Source of the DNA: Oscillospiraceae bacterium
GTDB taxonomy: Bacteria > Bacillota > Clostridia > Oscillospirales > CAG-272
Assembly (NCBI GenBank): GCA_015064745.1
Contig: SVRR01000009.1
Coordinates: forward strand, 1 to 57,411
Direction of reading: 5' to 3'
Length of the DNA: 57,411 nt
In this document: piece after piece, positions 1-9,757 of the stretch
Numbering within the stretch: position 1 is the stretch's first letter
Layout of the letters: every line of letters begins with the position of its first letter
Notes under the pieces: generated by a model
Told to the model about the DNA's origin: nothing
The model's input: only the letters and a program-made list of their open reading frames with translations
Database searches by the model: none
Position numbers and translations under genes: made by a program

Positions 1-473
1 TTGTTGAAAAGGGCGAAGCGGAAGCAAGGCTTGACGAGGTCATTCTCGCGGCTTTGAAGATCAAAAAGGCGGTCGTCGAAAAGGACGAAACGGAAAGCTC
101 CCTACGCCGTGTCCTAAACTTCGGGCACACCGTAGGGCACGGAATTGAGACGATCGCGGGCTTTTCCGACGGAGAAAACGACGCGCGCGAAGCAGGACTT
201 TACCACGGAGAATGCGTCGCACTCGGCATGCTCCCCATGTGTGCCCCCGCCGTCCGCGCGCGGCTTTTGCCCATTCTCACCACCCTCGGACTTCCTACCT
301 CCTGCACACTTTCAAGCGCTGCCGTGCTTGACGCCATGATGCACGATAAAAAGGCGGAGAAAAACGGCATCGGTGCCGTGCTGGTAGATGAAATCGGCGC
401 CTTCCGTTTTGAAACGCTCACGCGCGAGGATTTTGCAAAGCGCATTACCGACACCTTCCCCGAAATGAAATAA
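1..473 (+). CDS. aroB: 3-dehydroquinate synthase AroB, C-terminal part (5' end outside window)
   Basis: This is the C-terminal part of the enzyme that cyclises DAHP to 3-dehydroquinate, the second step of the shikimate pathway, using NAD and a divalent metal. The frame is open from base 3, so the gene begins before the window. Visible family signatures are NFGHTVGHGIE and, later, YHGECVALGM, which carry metal-ligand histidines of the AroB family. The protein ends at a TAA 32 bases before aroC and is the first visible gene of the aro operon. Function follows from the motifs and the neighbours. Confidence 0.95.
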   Translation, partial: VEKGEAEARLDEVILAALKIKKAVVEKDETESSLRRVLNFGHTVGHGIETIAGFSDGENDAREAGLYHGECVALGMLPMCAPAVRARLLPILTTLGLPTSCTLSSAAVLDAMMHDKKAEKNGIGAVLVDEIGAFRFETLTREDFAKRITDTFPEMK

Positions 474-505
474 TGTAAATACTTGTTTTCAAAATAGAGG
501 TTTCT

Positions 506-1657
506 ATGAAAAATACATTTGGCAACAGCGTCACCGTCACCTTGTTTGGCGAGAGCCACGGTCCCATGATCGGCTGCACGCTTGACGGTCTTGCTCCCGG
601 TATTTCCGTTTTCGAGGAAAGGATTGCGGAAGCCTTGACACGCCGCCGTCCCACGGGGGGAATTACCACCTCCCGCATTGAAAAGGACGAATTTCAAATC
701 GTCAGCGGCGTTTACAAAGAAAAAACGACGGGAACACCCCTGACCATTCTCATTTCCAACGCCGCCATGCACAGCGCCGACTATGAAAACGCGAAGCGCC
801 TTGCCCGTCCGGGGCACGCCGATTACACCGCCCACACCCGTTACGCGGGGTACGAGGACCCTCGCGGCGGCGGACATTTTTCGGGGCGCATCACCGCCGC
901 GCTTGTCGCCGTAGGTGAAATCGCCAAAGAAGCGCTCCGCTTGCAAGGCATTACCGTCGGAACGCATATCGCTTCCATCGCGGGGATTGCCGATACTCTT
1001 CTCCCCGAAGATCCGCTTGCACTCCGTTCGACGCTTGAAGCGCTCTCTACTCTCCCCTTCGCCGTTCTTGACGAAGCGCAAGGAGAAAGAATGAAAGCCG
1101 CCATTCTCGCCGCCAAAGAGGAGGGCGACAGCGTAGGCGGTGTCCTTGAAACGGCGATTACGGGTATGCCTCGCGGCGTCGGTGAGCCGTTTTTTGACAG
1201 CGTTGAGAGCCGTCTTTCCCATATGCTGTTTTCCATTCCCGCCGTTAAGGGCGTGGAATTCGGTGACGGCTTTGCCCTGTGCGAGATGCGCGGCAGCCAA
1301 GCCAATGACCAAATGACGGCAAAGAACGGCATCGTCCGCCAGCTCTCCAACCATATGGGAGGGGTCTACGGCGGCATCACCAGCGGTGCGCCCATCCTCT
1401 TCCGCACGGCGATCAAGCCAACGCCCTCTATCTTTAAGCCCCAAAAAACGATAGATATTGACAACTATACAAGTGCCGAGCTTTCGCTTCACGGACGCCA
1501 CGACCCCTGTATCGTCGGCAGAGCCGCCCCCGTCGTGGACGCCGTGACCGCACTCGTTCTCGTCGATCTTCTGACCGAGGCGTTTGGAGAGCATTACCTC
1601 TCCCCGACAAAGAATCTTTTTCGTTTAAACAGCGACGGTGCCATCATTTGCGACTAA
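506..1657 (+). CDS. aroC: Chorismate synthase AroC
   Basis: AroC removes phosphate from EPSP to give chorismate, using reduced FMN, in the cytoplasm. The 383-residue protein has the usual family length. It shows the N-terminal GESHG motif at residues 12-16, a central SRIT-type region (HFSGRITAALVA) and the C-terminal GRHDPC motif near residue 331. An AGAGG ribosome binding site sits just before the ATG. It lies inside the aro operon, ahead of the aroE-aroK fusion, although it acts last in the pathway. Nothing looks broken. Confidence 0.97.
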   Translation: MKNTFGNSVTVTLFGESHGPMIGCTLDGLAPGISVFEERIAEALTRRRPTGGITTSRIEKDEFQIVSGVYKEKTTGTPLTILISNAAMHSADYENAKRLARPGHADYTAHTRYAGYEDPRGGGHFSGRITAALVAVGEIAKEALRLQGITVGTHIASIAGIADTLLPEDPLALRSTLEALSTLPFAVLDEAQGERMKAAILAAKEEGDSVGGVLETAITGMPRGVGEPFFDSVESRLSHMLFSIPAVKGVEFGDGFALCEMRGSQANDQMTAKNGIVRQLSNHMGGVYGGITSGAPILFRTAIKPTPSIFKPQKTIDIDNYTSAELSLHGRHDPCIVGRAAPVVDAVTALVLVDLLTEAFGEHYLSPTKNLFRLNSDGAIICD

Positions 1658-1694
1658 CGAATATGTAAAACTTTCTTTACAAAAAGAGGTAACT

Positions 1695-2939
1695 ATGCAA
1701 TACGGACTTATCGGAAAGAAGCTTGGACACAGCTTTTCAAAAGAGGTGCACACCCTTCTTGCCGATTACGAATACGAGCTTTTAGAGCTTCCCGACGAGG
1801 ATGCGGTCGGCGATCTCCTTACGAAAAAGGAATTTCGCGCCATTAACGTTACCATTCCCTACAAGCAAACGGGCATCCCCTATCTCACCGAGATCTCCCC
1901 CGAAGCGCGCGCCATCGGCGCTGTCAATACCATCGTCAACCGTGACGGCAAGCTCTACGGCTACAACACCGATTTTTACGGTATAACCGCCGCGCTTGCA
2001 CGCATGGGATTTACCGATTTCACGGGAAAGCGCGCCTTGATCCTCGGCACGGGCGGTACATCCTTAACCTCCGTCGCCGTGCTTCGCGCCCTTGGTGCCG
2101 TCCGGGTGCATACCGTCAGCCGTACGCCGAAAGGAACGGCAATATCCTATGAGGAAGCACTCACAAAGCACGAAGACACCGATATTCTCTTCAACACCAC
2201 TCCCGTCGGAATGTTTCCAAACGCGGACGGCTGTCCCATCTCCCTCTCGGCGTTTCCTCGCCTTGCCTGTGTTTTTGACGCCGTATACAACCCCCTCTCC
2301 ACCCGCCTCGTTACGGAGGCAAGAGAGCGCGGTATCCCCGCCGACACCGGGCTTTATATGCTCGTGGCGCAAGCTTTTCGCGCTGTTGAATTATTCCTTG
2401 ACATCACCCTTGATCCTGCGCTTTTGGAAACGACCTATTCGAAGATTTTAAGAGCCAAGCAAAACGTCGTCCTCATCGGCATGCCTTCTTCGGGGAAAAG
2501 CACGATTGGACGCGCGCTTGCGGAGCAAACAGAACGCCCCTTTATTGACCTTGACGAGGAGATCGTGAAAATGGCGGGACGCGATATTCCCACCATCTTC
2601 CGAGAGGAGGGCGAAAAAGGGTTCCGTGATATTGAAAGCGAGGCTGTACGCATCGCCGCACAAAAAACGGGTGCCGTGATCGCCACGGGCGGCGGTGCTG
2701 TATTGCGCGGAGAAAACGTAGCGCGGTTGAAGCAAAATGGGGTTTTGTGCCTGCTTGACCGCCCCCTCGAAGCGCTCACTCCCACCTCCGACCGACCGAC
2801 CGCCTCTGACCGTGCCGCCATCGAGGCTCGCTATTTTGAAAGACGTCCCATCTATCTTGCCGCCAAGGACTATTCCTTCTCCGTCGGTGATGATTTCATG
2901 ACAGTCGTCGACCACATCCGAAAGGAGCTTTCCTTATGA
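1695..2939 (+). CDS. aroE/aroK: Fused shikimate dehydrogenase - shikimate kinase (AroE-AroK)
   Basis: One polypeptide of 414 residues joins two consecutive pathway enzymes. Residues 1 to about 250 are an NADP-dependent shikimate dehydrogenase: the catalytic-lysine motif NVTIPYK, the substrate-Asp motif YNTDFYG and the nucleotide-binding GTGGTS are all present. Residues from about 255 to 414 are shikimate kinase: Walker A GMPSSGKST, DLDEEI for shikimate and Mg, GGGAV, and the arginine-rich lid SDRPTASDR. The reading frame opens at 1638, but the ATG at 1695 has an AAGAGG site and starts the canonical N-terminus MQYGLIGKKLGHS, so I chose it. Its stop overlaps the aroQ start by 4 bases. Confidence 0.95.
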   Translation: MQYGLIGKKLGHSFSKEVHTLLADYEYELLELPDEDAVGDLLTKKEFRAINVTIPYKQTGIPYLTEISPEARAIGAVNTIVNRDGKLYGYNTDFYGITAALARMGFTDFTGKRALILGTGGTSLTSVAVLRALGAVRVHTVSRTPKGTAISYEEALTKHEDTDILFNTTPVGMFPNADGCPISLSAFPRLACVFDAVYNPLSTRLVTEARERGIPADTGLYMLVAQAFRAVELFLDITLDPALLETTYSKILRAKQNVVLIGMPSSGKSTIGRALAEQTERPFIDLDEEIVKMAGRDIPTIFREEGEKGFRDIESEAVRIAAQKTGAVIATGGGAVLRGENVARLKQNGVLCLLDRPLEALTPTSDRPTASDRAAIEARYFERRPIYLAAKDYSFSVGDDFMTVVDHIRKELSL

Positions 2940-3382
2940 AAATTTACGTTTTAAACGGACCGAATCTAAATCTTCTCGGTGTCCGTGAGCCGGGCATCTA
3001 CGGAAGTGAAAGCTACGATACGCTGATAAAAAGGATCGAAGCCTACGCAAAGGAAAAGGGCGTTTCCGTCAAGTGCCTGCAAAGCAACCACGAGGGAGCG
3101 CTCGTCGACTTTATCCACGAGGGCTTTTATGAAAGGATCGACGGCATCGTGTTCAATCCCGGTGCTTACACCCACACGAGCATCGCCCTTCTTGACGCCT
3201 TGAAGGCGACGGATATTCCTACCGTCGAGGTGCACATCTCTGATGTGAACGCGAGAGAGGAATTCCGCCGCCAAAGCTATATTCGTCCCGCGTGCATCGC
3301 CACCGTATCGGGGCACGGAACGAACGGATATCTTGAAGCCATCGACCTGCTTCTCGCAAGCCAAGCGGAGGTGGCGAGGTGA
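2936..3382 (+). CDS. aroQ: Type II 3-dehydroquinate dehydratase AroQ
   Basis: AroQ dehydrates 3-dehydroquinate to 3-dehydroshikimate, the third step of the pathway, and works as a dodecamer in this family. The 148-residue length is normal for type II. Signatures run in order: LNGPNLNLLG at the N-terminus, the catalytic tyrosine in GIYG, QSNHEG, FNPGAYTHTS, EVHISD and the C-terminal SGHGTNGY. The gene starts inside the aroE-aroK stop (ATGA) and itself overlaps aroA through GTGA, so translation is probably coupled along the operon. Confidence 0.97.
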   Translation: MKIYVLNGPNLNLLGVREPGIYGSESYDTLIKRIEAYAKEKGVSVKCLQSNHEGALVDFIHEGFYERIDGIVFNPGAYTHTSIALLDALKATDIPTVEVHISDVNAREEFRRQSYIRPACIATVSGHGTNGYLEAIDLLLASQAEVAR

Positions 3383-4587
3383 CCGTTACGATAGAAAAAA
3401 GCGTCGCGCGCGGAAGCGTTTGTGCGCCCCCATCCAAAAGCATGGGGCACCGTCTTCTCATTTGCGCCGCGCTTGCCGAGGGCGAAAGCCGTATTCGCGG
3501 CATTTCGGACAGCGCGGATATGAGAGCAACGCTCGCATGCCTGCGCGCACTCGGTGTCAAGTGCACGCTCGAAGACGACGAGGTCACGGTGCAAGGCGTT
3601 TCGATGAAAAACGCGAAGCCCACCGAGCCACTTTGCTGCAACGAAAGCGGCTCTACCCTCCGTTTTCTTATTCCCCTTGCCCTCATTTCGGGTAACAACG
3701 CCCTCTTTACGGGCGCGGAGTCGCTTTTCCGCCGACCGATGTCCGTTTATGAATCGCTTTGCTCGGAGCGCGGACTCCTTTTTTCCAAGGACGGGCAAAG
3801 CGCCGTCGTCAAGGGACCCTTGCGTGCGGGGGAATACCTCGTCGCGGGAAACATCAGCAGTCAGTTTATCAGCGGACTGCTTTTCGCCCTCCCCCTGCTT
3901 GACGGTGACAGCGTTATTCGTATCACACCTCCGCTTGAAAGCCGTCCGTACATTCATTTGACCGTAAGTGCACTCGCCGCCTTCGGCGTGAAGGTCACGT
4001 GGCAGGACGATTTCACCCTTTTCGTGCCCGGCAATCAACGCTACACGCCCACCGACGCCGTCGTTGAGGGCGACTATTCGGGCGCTGCCTTTCTCGATGC
4101 CCTCACCACGCTCGGCGGTGAGGTACAAACGCTGGGGCTTGCCCCCGATTCCTTGCAGGGCGACCGCGTATACCACCGCTTTTTCCCGATGCTCGGCCGC
4201 GGCACGCCGACCATACATCTTGGCGACTGCCCCGACCTCGGTCCCATCCTTTTTGCCGTCGCGGCGGCAAAAAACGGTGCTGTCTTTACGGGCACGAAGC
4301 GCCTGCACATCAAGGAAAGCGACCGCGTTTCCGCGATGGCGGAGGAGCTTGCAAAGTTCGGCGTAACCGTCACCGAGGATGAGGACAGCGTCGTAGTCTA
4401 TCCCAGTGATTTTCATCCGCCGTGTGAGCCGCTTAACGGTCACAACGACCACCGCATCGTCATGTCGCTTGCCATTCTTTTGACCCTCACGGGCGGCACC
4501 GTCACGGGTGCCGAGGCGGTAGGAAAAAGCTTCCCCGACTTTTTTGAGAAGCTCTCCTCCCTCGGCGTCTCCCTCACCCAAGAGTGA
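3379..4587 (+). CDS. aroA: 3-phosphoshikimate 1-carboxyvinyltransferase (EPSP synthase) AroA
   Basis: AroA transfers the enolpyruvyl group of PEP to shikimate 3-phosphate. At 402 residues it is a little shorter than the usual ~425-430 but has every family mark: PPSKSMGHR near residue 14, NESGSTLRF, the SSQFISGL substrate loop, GDYSGAAF, the C-terminal LHIKESDR and NDHRIVM. The start is a GTG at 3379 overlapping the aroQ stop; no better ATG lies in frame nearby and the reading begins at the expected N-terminus. Confidence 0.96.
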   Translation: MTVTIEKSVARGSVCAPPSKSMGHRLLICAALAEGESRIRGISDSADMRATLACLRALGVKCTLEDDEVTVQGVSMKNAKPTEPLCCNESGSTLRFLIPLALISGNNALFTGAESLFRRPMSVYESLCSERGLLFSKDGQSAVVKGPLRAGEYLVAGNISSQFISGLLFALPLLDGDSVIRITPPLESRPYIHLTVSALAAFGVKVTWQDDFTLFVPGNQRYTPTDAVVEGDYSGAAFLDALTTLGGEVQTLGLAPDSLQGDRVYHRFFPMLGRGTPTIHLGDCPDLGPILFAVAAAKNGAVFTGTKRLHIKESDRVSAMAEELAKFGVTVTEDEDSVVVYPSDFHPPCEPLNGHNDHRIVMSLAILLTLTGGTVTGAEAVGKSFPDFFEKLSSLGVSLTQE

Positions 4588-4611
4588 ACAACCAACGAAG
4601 AGGATAACACC

Positions 4612-5643
4612 ATGAACATGAATTTCATACGCAAGCTTCCCATTCCCATGGATATCAAAGCGGAGTTTCCGCTTTCCCCCGCCCTTGCTTCCCAAAAGGA
4701 AAAGTGCGACCGTGAGATTGCCGACGTTTTTTCGGGAAGATCCAACCGCCTCGCGCTCATCATCGGTCCCTGCTCTGCCGACAGAGAGGACGCGGTGATC
4801 GAATATATCTGCCGCCTGCGCGACCTGCAAGAAAAGGTCAAGGATAAGGTGCTTATCATTCCCCGCATCTACACCAACAAGCCGAGAACCACGGGCGACG
4901 GCTACAAGGGCATGCTTCATCAGCCCGACCCTACCGAAGCCCCCGACCTGCTTCGCGGCATCATTGCCATTCGCAAAATTCACATTCGCGCCATTGAGGA
5001 AACAGGCTTTTTTTGCGCGGATGAAATGCTCTATCCCGAAAATTACCGCTATCTTTCGGACATCCTTTCCTACGTCGCCATCGGCGCGCGCTCGGTCGAA
5101 AACCAACAGCACCGCTTGACGGCGTCGGGGCTTGACATTCCCGTCGGACTCAAAAACCCCACGGGCGGTGACATCTCCATTATGATGAATTCCATCACCG
5201 CCGCCCAGCACCCCCACGCCTTCCTTTACCGCGGCTGGGAGGTGCAAACGGCAGGCAACCCTCTCGCCCACGCCATTTTACGCGGCTACGTCGATAAGCA
5301 CGGAAAGAGCCACCCCAACTACCACTACGAGGACCTGCGCGGACTGTACGAGGTCTACGCCGAATCGGGTCTTAAAAATATGGGCGTTATCGTCGACACC
5401 AACCACGCGAACTCGGGAAAGGACTATCTTGAACAGCCCCGTATCGTGAAAGAGGTGCTGCACAGCTGCCGCCACTCCGCCGACGTCAAGAAAATGGTCA
5501 AGGGCTTTATGATCGAAAGCTACCTTGAAGACGGATGTCAAAAGATCGGCTCCGACGCCATATACGGTAAATCCATCACCGACCCCTGCCTCGGTTGGGA
5601 GAAGACCGAGCGCCTTGTGCTCGATATCGCAGACCTGCTTTGA
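4612..5643 (+). CDS. aroF: 3-deoxy-7-phosphoheptulonate synthase (DAHP synthase), class I AroF/G/H type
   Basis: This enzyme condenses PEP with erythrose-4-phosphate, the entry step of the shikimate pathway. The 343-residue protein carries GPCSA near residue 51, the IYTNKPRTT loop, GYKGMLHQPD, the GARSVENQQHR segment and GLKNPTGGD, all typical of the metal-dependent class I AroF/G/H group. A fused chorismate mutase domain is not seen. An AGAGG site lies ahead of the ATG, and a second ATG follows two codons later. It ends the aro operon and is followed by a strong inverted repeat. The gene letter (F, G or H) is arbitrary here. Confidence 0.93.
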   Translation: MNMNFIRKLPIPMDIKAEFPLSPALASQKEKCDREIADVFSGRSNRLALIIGPCSADREDAVIEYICRLRDLQEKVKDKVLIIPRIYTNKPRTTGDGYKGMLHQPDPTEAPDLLRGIIAIRKIHIRAIEETGFFCADEMLYPENYRYLSDILSYVAIGARSVENQQHRLTASGLDIPVGLKNPTGGDISIMMNSITAAQHPHAFLYRGWEVQTAGNPLAHAILRGYVDKHGKSHPNYHYEDLRGLYEVYAESGLKNMGVIVDTNHANSGKDYLEQPRIVKEVLHSCRHSADVKKMVKGFMIESYLEDGCQKIGSDAIYGKSITDPCLGWEKTERLVLDIADLL

Positions 5644-5650
5644 TAATACA

Positions 5651-5678
5651 GGGGGAGCTTCTTGCAAGAAGCTCCCCC
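5651..5678 (+). terminator. Perfect 13-bp inverted repeat after the aro operon
   Basis: GGGGGAGCTTCTT is followed by a 2-base loop and its exact complement, 7 bases after the DAHP synthase stop. The hairpin is very stable, but no run of T follows it. It may act as a terminator or as a 3' mRNA stabiliser; the position favours an operon end. Confidence 0.6.
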
Positions 5679-5718
5679 TATAACACCCGCAAGAACCCAT
5701 AAGAATTTTAAAGCATAG

Positions 5719-5747
5719 TTGACAAAAGCCGCTATTTTTGATATAAT
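5719..5747 (+). promoter_or_regulatory. Consensus sigma-A promoter
   Basis: TTGACA (5719-5724) and TATAAT (5742-5747) are separated by 17 bases, a full match to the housekeeping consensus. It is placed to drive the 109-residue membrane protein that starts at 5774. Confidence 0.85.
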
Positions 5748-5773
5748 TAAGAAAACAAAACAAGGAGTATCGC

Positions 5774-6103
5774 ATGGAAAACATCATTGCCCCCGCCGTC
5801 GTCGGCGTTTTGCTCTGTGTTATGGGCGTTCTCAACCTGTGCGGAAACCTTTCAACGCTGCACAAATATCACTATAAGCGCGTATCGGCGGAGGACAAAA
5901 GACCCTTTTGCAACCTTGTCGGCGGCGGCACCGTGCTCATCGGTGTCGGTATGCTCCTCTTTTCCCTGCTCGCTTTTTTCGCAGAGCGTACGGAAAACCT
6001 TATTTTAACCACCGTGGGCGCAGGATTTCTCATCGCCGCCGCTGTGGTGGGTATCGTCTTAAGCTTTTACGCCATGATCAAGTATAACCACGGAATATTT
6101 TAA
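5774..6103 (+). CDS. Small three-helix membrane protein of unknown function
   Basis: I do not recognise a function. The 109-residue protein has three hydrophobic stretches, at about residues 4-25, 48-68 and 79-100, joined by short charged loops (YHYKRVSAEDKR), so it should be an integral membrane protein. In size and layout it resembles the small DUF3784-type proteins of Bacillota, but that link is weak. An AAGGAG site lies close before the ATG and a consensus promoter just upstream. It stands alone, with a bidirectional terminator after it. Confidence 0.75.
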   Translation: MENIIAPAVVGVLLCVMGVLNLCGNLSTLHKYHYKRVSAEDKRPFCNLVGGGTVLIGVGMLLFSLLAFFAERTENLILTTVGAGFLIAAAVVGIVLSFYAMIKYNHGIF

Positions 6104-6110
6104 AACAAGA

Positions 6111-6137
6111 AAAAGCGCACCGTTTGGTGCGCTTTTT
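6111..6137. terminator. Bidirectional rho-independent terminator
   Basis: AAAAGCGCACC and GGTGCGCTTTT form an 11-bp stem with a GTTT loop, flanked by A and T runs. It lies between the convergent small membrane protein and the VOC gene and can serve both strands. Confidence 0.85.
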
Positions 6138-6152
6138 GCGTTATATCGGTAT

Positions 6153-6557
6153 TCAATGCTCACGGAAAAACTCTAACTGCTCACCGTCGGGTCCCTTGAC
6201 GAAGGCAACCTCAATAGTGATTTTCTCGGGCTTGGAGTCAAGCGGCACGATCTTGGGTGCGACATGCGGAAGAGCGCCGACCGAGAGCGCGTGCGCGTAT
6301 GCGGCGGGCACGTCGTCAACCTTCATAGCGAAATGGATGAACTTTCCGTTTTCCGAAAATTCATCGCCGCCGTTCGCGAACAGCTCAAAGCGACCGCCGT
6401 CGCCGATATCCAGCATCACGATCTCCTTTTCGCCCTCGCCCCAACGAACGATCTCCTTCATGCCAAGGGCTTCATAGAACTTAACGGATTTCGCAAGGTC
6501 AGCCGTCTTCAAGCCGATATGATGAAATCCGATGCCTTTAATAATTTCGTTTGCCAT
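6153..6557 (-). CDS. VOC-superfamily (glyoxalase I-like) protein
   Basis: The 134-residue protein is a single vicinal-oxygen-chelate fold with two beta-alpha-beta-beta-beta halves. The metal-ligand pattern of glyoxalase I is visible: His in GFHHIGLKT, Glu in GRFELFA, His in KFIHFAMK and the C-terminal Glu in EQLEFF. Substrate is unknown; such Bacillota proteins are often labelled lactoylglutathione lyase, but glutathione is absent from most Clostridia, so methylglyoxal detoxification is only a possibility. A GGAAGGG site precedes the ATG. A hairpin lies just upstream, so it may need its own promoter or read-through from guaB. Confidence 0.85.
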   Translation of the reverse strand: MANEIIKGIGFHHIGLKTADLAKSVKFYEALGMKEIVRWGEGEKEIVMLDIGDGGRFELFANGGDEFSENGKFIHFAMKVDDVPAAYAHALSVGALPHVAPKIVPLDSKPEKITIEVAFVKGPDGEQLEFFREH

Positions 6558-6576
6558 AATTTGACCCTTCCTTTGA

Positions 6577-6604
6577 AAAAAGCGCGCAGGTTCTGCGCGC
6601 TTTT
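6577..6604 (-). terminator. Terminator hairpin downstream of guaB
   Basis: AAAAGCGCGCAG, a 3-base loop, then CTGCGCGCTTTT. Read on the minus strand the stem ends in a run of six T. It sits between guaB and the VOC gene. Confidence 0.75.
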
Positions 6605-6627
6605 GAATTTTGGTTTTTCTCTCGCGG

Positions 6628-6774
6628 ATTCCGCAAATTTTCGATGCGTTAGCGCTGACCGAGAAAATTTGATGGAAGACGAGGCGCGCCGAGCGACGAA
6701 GACGACGGCGATCTTACGATCGTCTAGGCAAGGAGTCGATGGCGGAACGACGTATTCCGCAAATTTTCGATGCG

Positions 6775-6775
<1 letters not shown>
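6628..6775. repeat. Pair of 22-bp direct repeats around a structured spacer
   Basis: ATTCCGCAAATTTTCGATGC plus GT occurs at 6628-6649 and again at 6754-6775, where it touches the guaB stop codon. The spacer between them contains short inverted motifs (GACGATCG/CGATCGTC type). The arrangement looks like a dispersed intergenic repeat, but only one locus is visible here. Confidence 0.55.
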
Positions 6776-8259
<1,484 letters not shown>

Positions 8260-8278
8260 TCAATTTTTGTTACCGAAT

Positions 8279-8307
8279 ATTATAGCAAAAAAACGAAAAA
8301 AAGTCAA
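8279..8307 (-). promoter_or_regulatory. guaB promoter
   Basis: On the minus strand TTGACT and TATAAT are separated by 17 bases of mostly T, about 40 bases before the guaB start. Confidence 0.85.
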
Positions 8308-8420
8308 CATCTTTTCCATCAAAAAAACAGGAAAATTTGAGTTTTGCCGAATTTGTACGTTTTTTGTCGCCCCCACGCAGCTCCCGACGAAAAAAGAGGG
8401 GCGGAAATCCTTTTTTTCTC

Positions 8421-8449
8421 TTGATTTTTTTTCGGAAATATGATACAAT
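8421..8449 (+). promoter_or_regulatory. Probable hom promoter
   Basis: TTGATT (8421-8426) and TACAAT (8444-8449) lie 17 bases apart. The untranslated leader to hom is about 75 bases and shows no riboswitch that I recognise. Confidence 0.6.
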
Positions 8450-8530
8450 GTTCTTAATATTAAGCTTGTACAAGCACGGCGTTGCCGTTGAACAAAAGAA
8501 GCCGCGCCCGTCGCGGAGGAAGAGGTTGTT

Positions 8531-9736
8531 ATGAAGGTTGCCATTTTGGGCTTCGGTACCGTAGGAAGCGGTACCGCGGAAATGCTCACGAAAAACAAGG
8601 CGCTCCTCGAAGCCCATGCCGGCGAAGAGGTAGAGATCAAATATATCGTCGATATTCGCTCCTTTCCCGAATCCCCCTTTGCTGACCGCATCATCAACGA
8701 TTTTTCCGTTGTGGAGAAGGATGAGGAGGTCTCGCTCGTGATCGAGGTCATCGGCGGCGCGAAGATCGCCTACGATTTCACAAAGCGCGCGCTTCTGGCA
8801 GGCAAAAGCGTCGTCACCTCCAACAAGGAGCTGGTCGCAACCTACGGTGCCGAGCTCTTGGCACTCGCCAAGGAAAAGGACTGCTACTATCTCTTTGAGG
8901 CGGCAGTCGGCGGCGGTATTCCCGTCCTATCCCCCATCGCAAACGACCTTTCTCACAACGAGATCACCGAAATTTCGGGCATCCTCAACGGTACCACCAA
9001 CTATATTTTGACCCGCATGTTCTCGTCGGGCGCGTCCTTCGAGGCGGCGCTTGCCGAGGCACAGGCAAAGGGCTATGCCGAGGCAGATCCCACCGCAGAC
9101 GTGGAGGGACACGACGCTGCCCGCAAGATCGCCATTCTCGGCGCGCTCGCTTCGGGCAAGATGGTTTCCTCGGACGCCATTCATACCGAGGGCATTCGTG
9201 CCATCCGCGCCGAGGACGTGGCGGCAGCCTCCAAAATCGGATGCTCCATCAAGCTGCTCGGCAGATATCTGCGCACCGAAAACGGCGATATGTTTCTGCT
9301 CGTCGCCCCCTTCCTTCTCCCCGCGGACTCCCCCCTTTCCGGCATCTCGGACGTCTATAACGGCGTGCTCGTCCGCGGCAACTTCGTCGGAGACGTGATG
9401 TTCTACGGCAGAGGCGCAGGCAGTGAGCCTACGGCAAGCGCCGTGGTCGCCGATGTGGACAAGATTGCAAGAGGCGCCGCCTACCGCCCCGCCTTCATCG
9501 TCGCTGACGGTGATATCCCTACCGAGATTTCCTTCTTCCGCACCCGTCGCTATGTGGTGGTCGAGGGAATAGACGCTTCTGCCGTAGAGATCATCTTCGG
9601 CGAGACCGAGCCGCTTTCCTCCGAGGAAAATGCTTTCCTCACCGCCGAAATGAGCGAAAAAGGCTTCAAGAGCCGTGTCGCGCGCTTGGAGGCATGCGGC
9701 GGCAAGGTCGTCAGCCACATCCGTCTTTACAGATAA
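8531..9736 (+). CDS. hom: Homoserine dehydrogenase
   Basis: Hom reduces aspartate semialdehyde to homoserine for threonine and methionine synthesis. Residues 1-130 are the NAD(P)-binding fold (GFGTVGSGTAEML at the start). The catalytic part has TSNKELVA, EAAVGGGIP and the family signature GILNGTTNYIL, followed by EADPTADVEGHDAARK. The protein is 401 residues, shorter than the common ~430; the last 80 residues are only a short or degenerate ACT-like tail, so feedback control by threonine may be altered. An AGGAAGAGG site precedes the ATG. The pseudouridine synthase gene follows after 21 bases. Confidence 0.94.
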   Translation: MKVAILGFGTVGSGTAEMLTKNKALLEAHAGEEVEIKYIVDIRSFPESPFADRIINDFSVVEKDEEVSLVIEVIGGAKIAYDFTKRALLAGKSVVTSNKELVATYGAELLALAKEKDCYYLFEAAVGGGIPVLSPIANDLSHNEITEISGILNGTTNYILTRMFSSGASFEAALAEAQAKGYAEADPTADVEGHDAARKIAILGALASGKMVSSDAIHTEGIRAIRAEDVAAASKIGCSIKLLGRYLRTENGDMFLLVAPFLLPADSPLSGISDVYNGVLVRGNFVGDVMFYGRGAGSEPTASAVVADVDKIARGAAYRPAFIVADGDIPTEISFFRTRRYVVVEGIDASAVEIIFGETEPLSSEENAFLTAEMSEKGFKSRVARLEACGGKVVSHIRLYR

Positions 9737-9757
9737 AGTAAAGAGTTCTTTGCATTT

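Noticed and set aside
200-5271. Long minus-strand frames (up to 664 residues) opposite the aro genes
   Set aside because: They mirror the codon pattern of strongly supported plus-strand enzymes, have low-complexity products and no ribosome sites.
5651-5678. Certain rho-independent terminator
   Set aside because: The stem is perfect but lacks a T run, so it is listed with reduced confidence.
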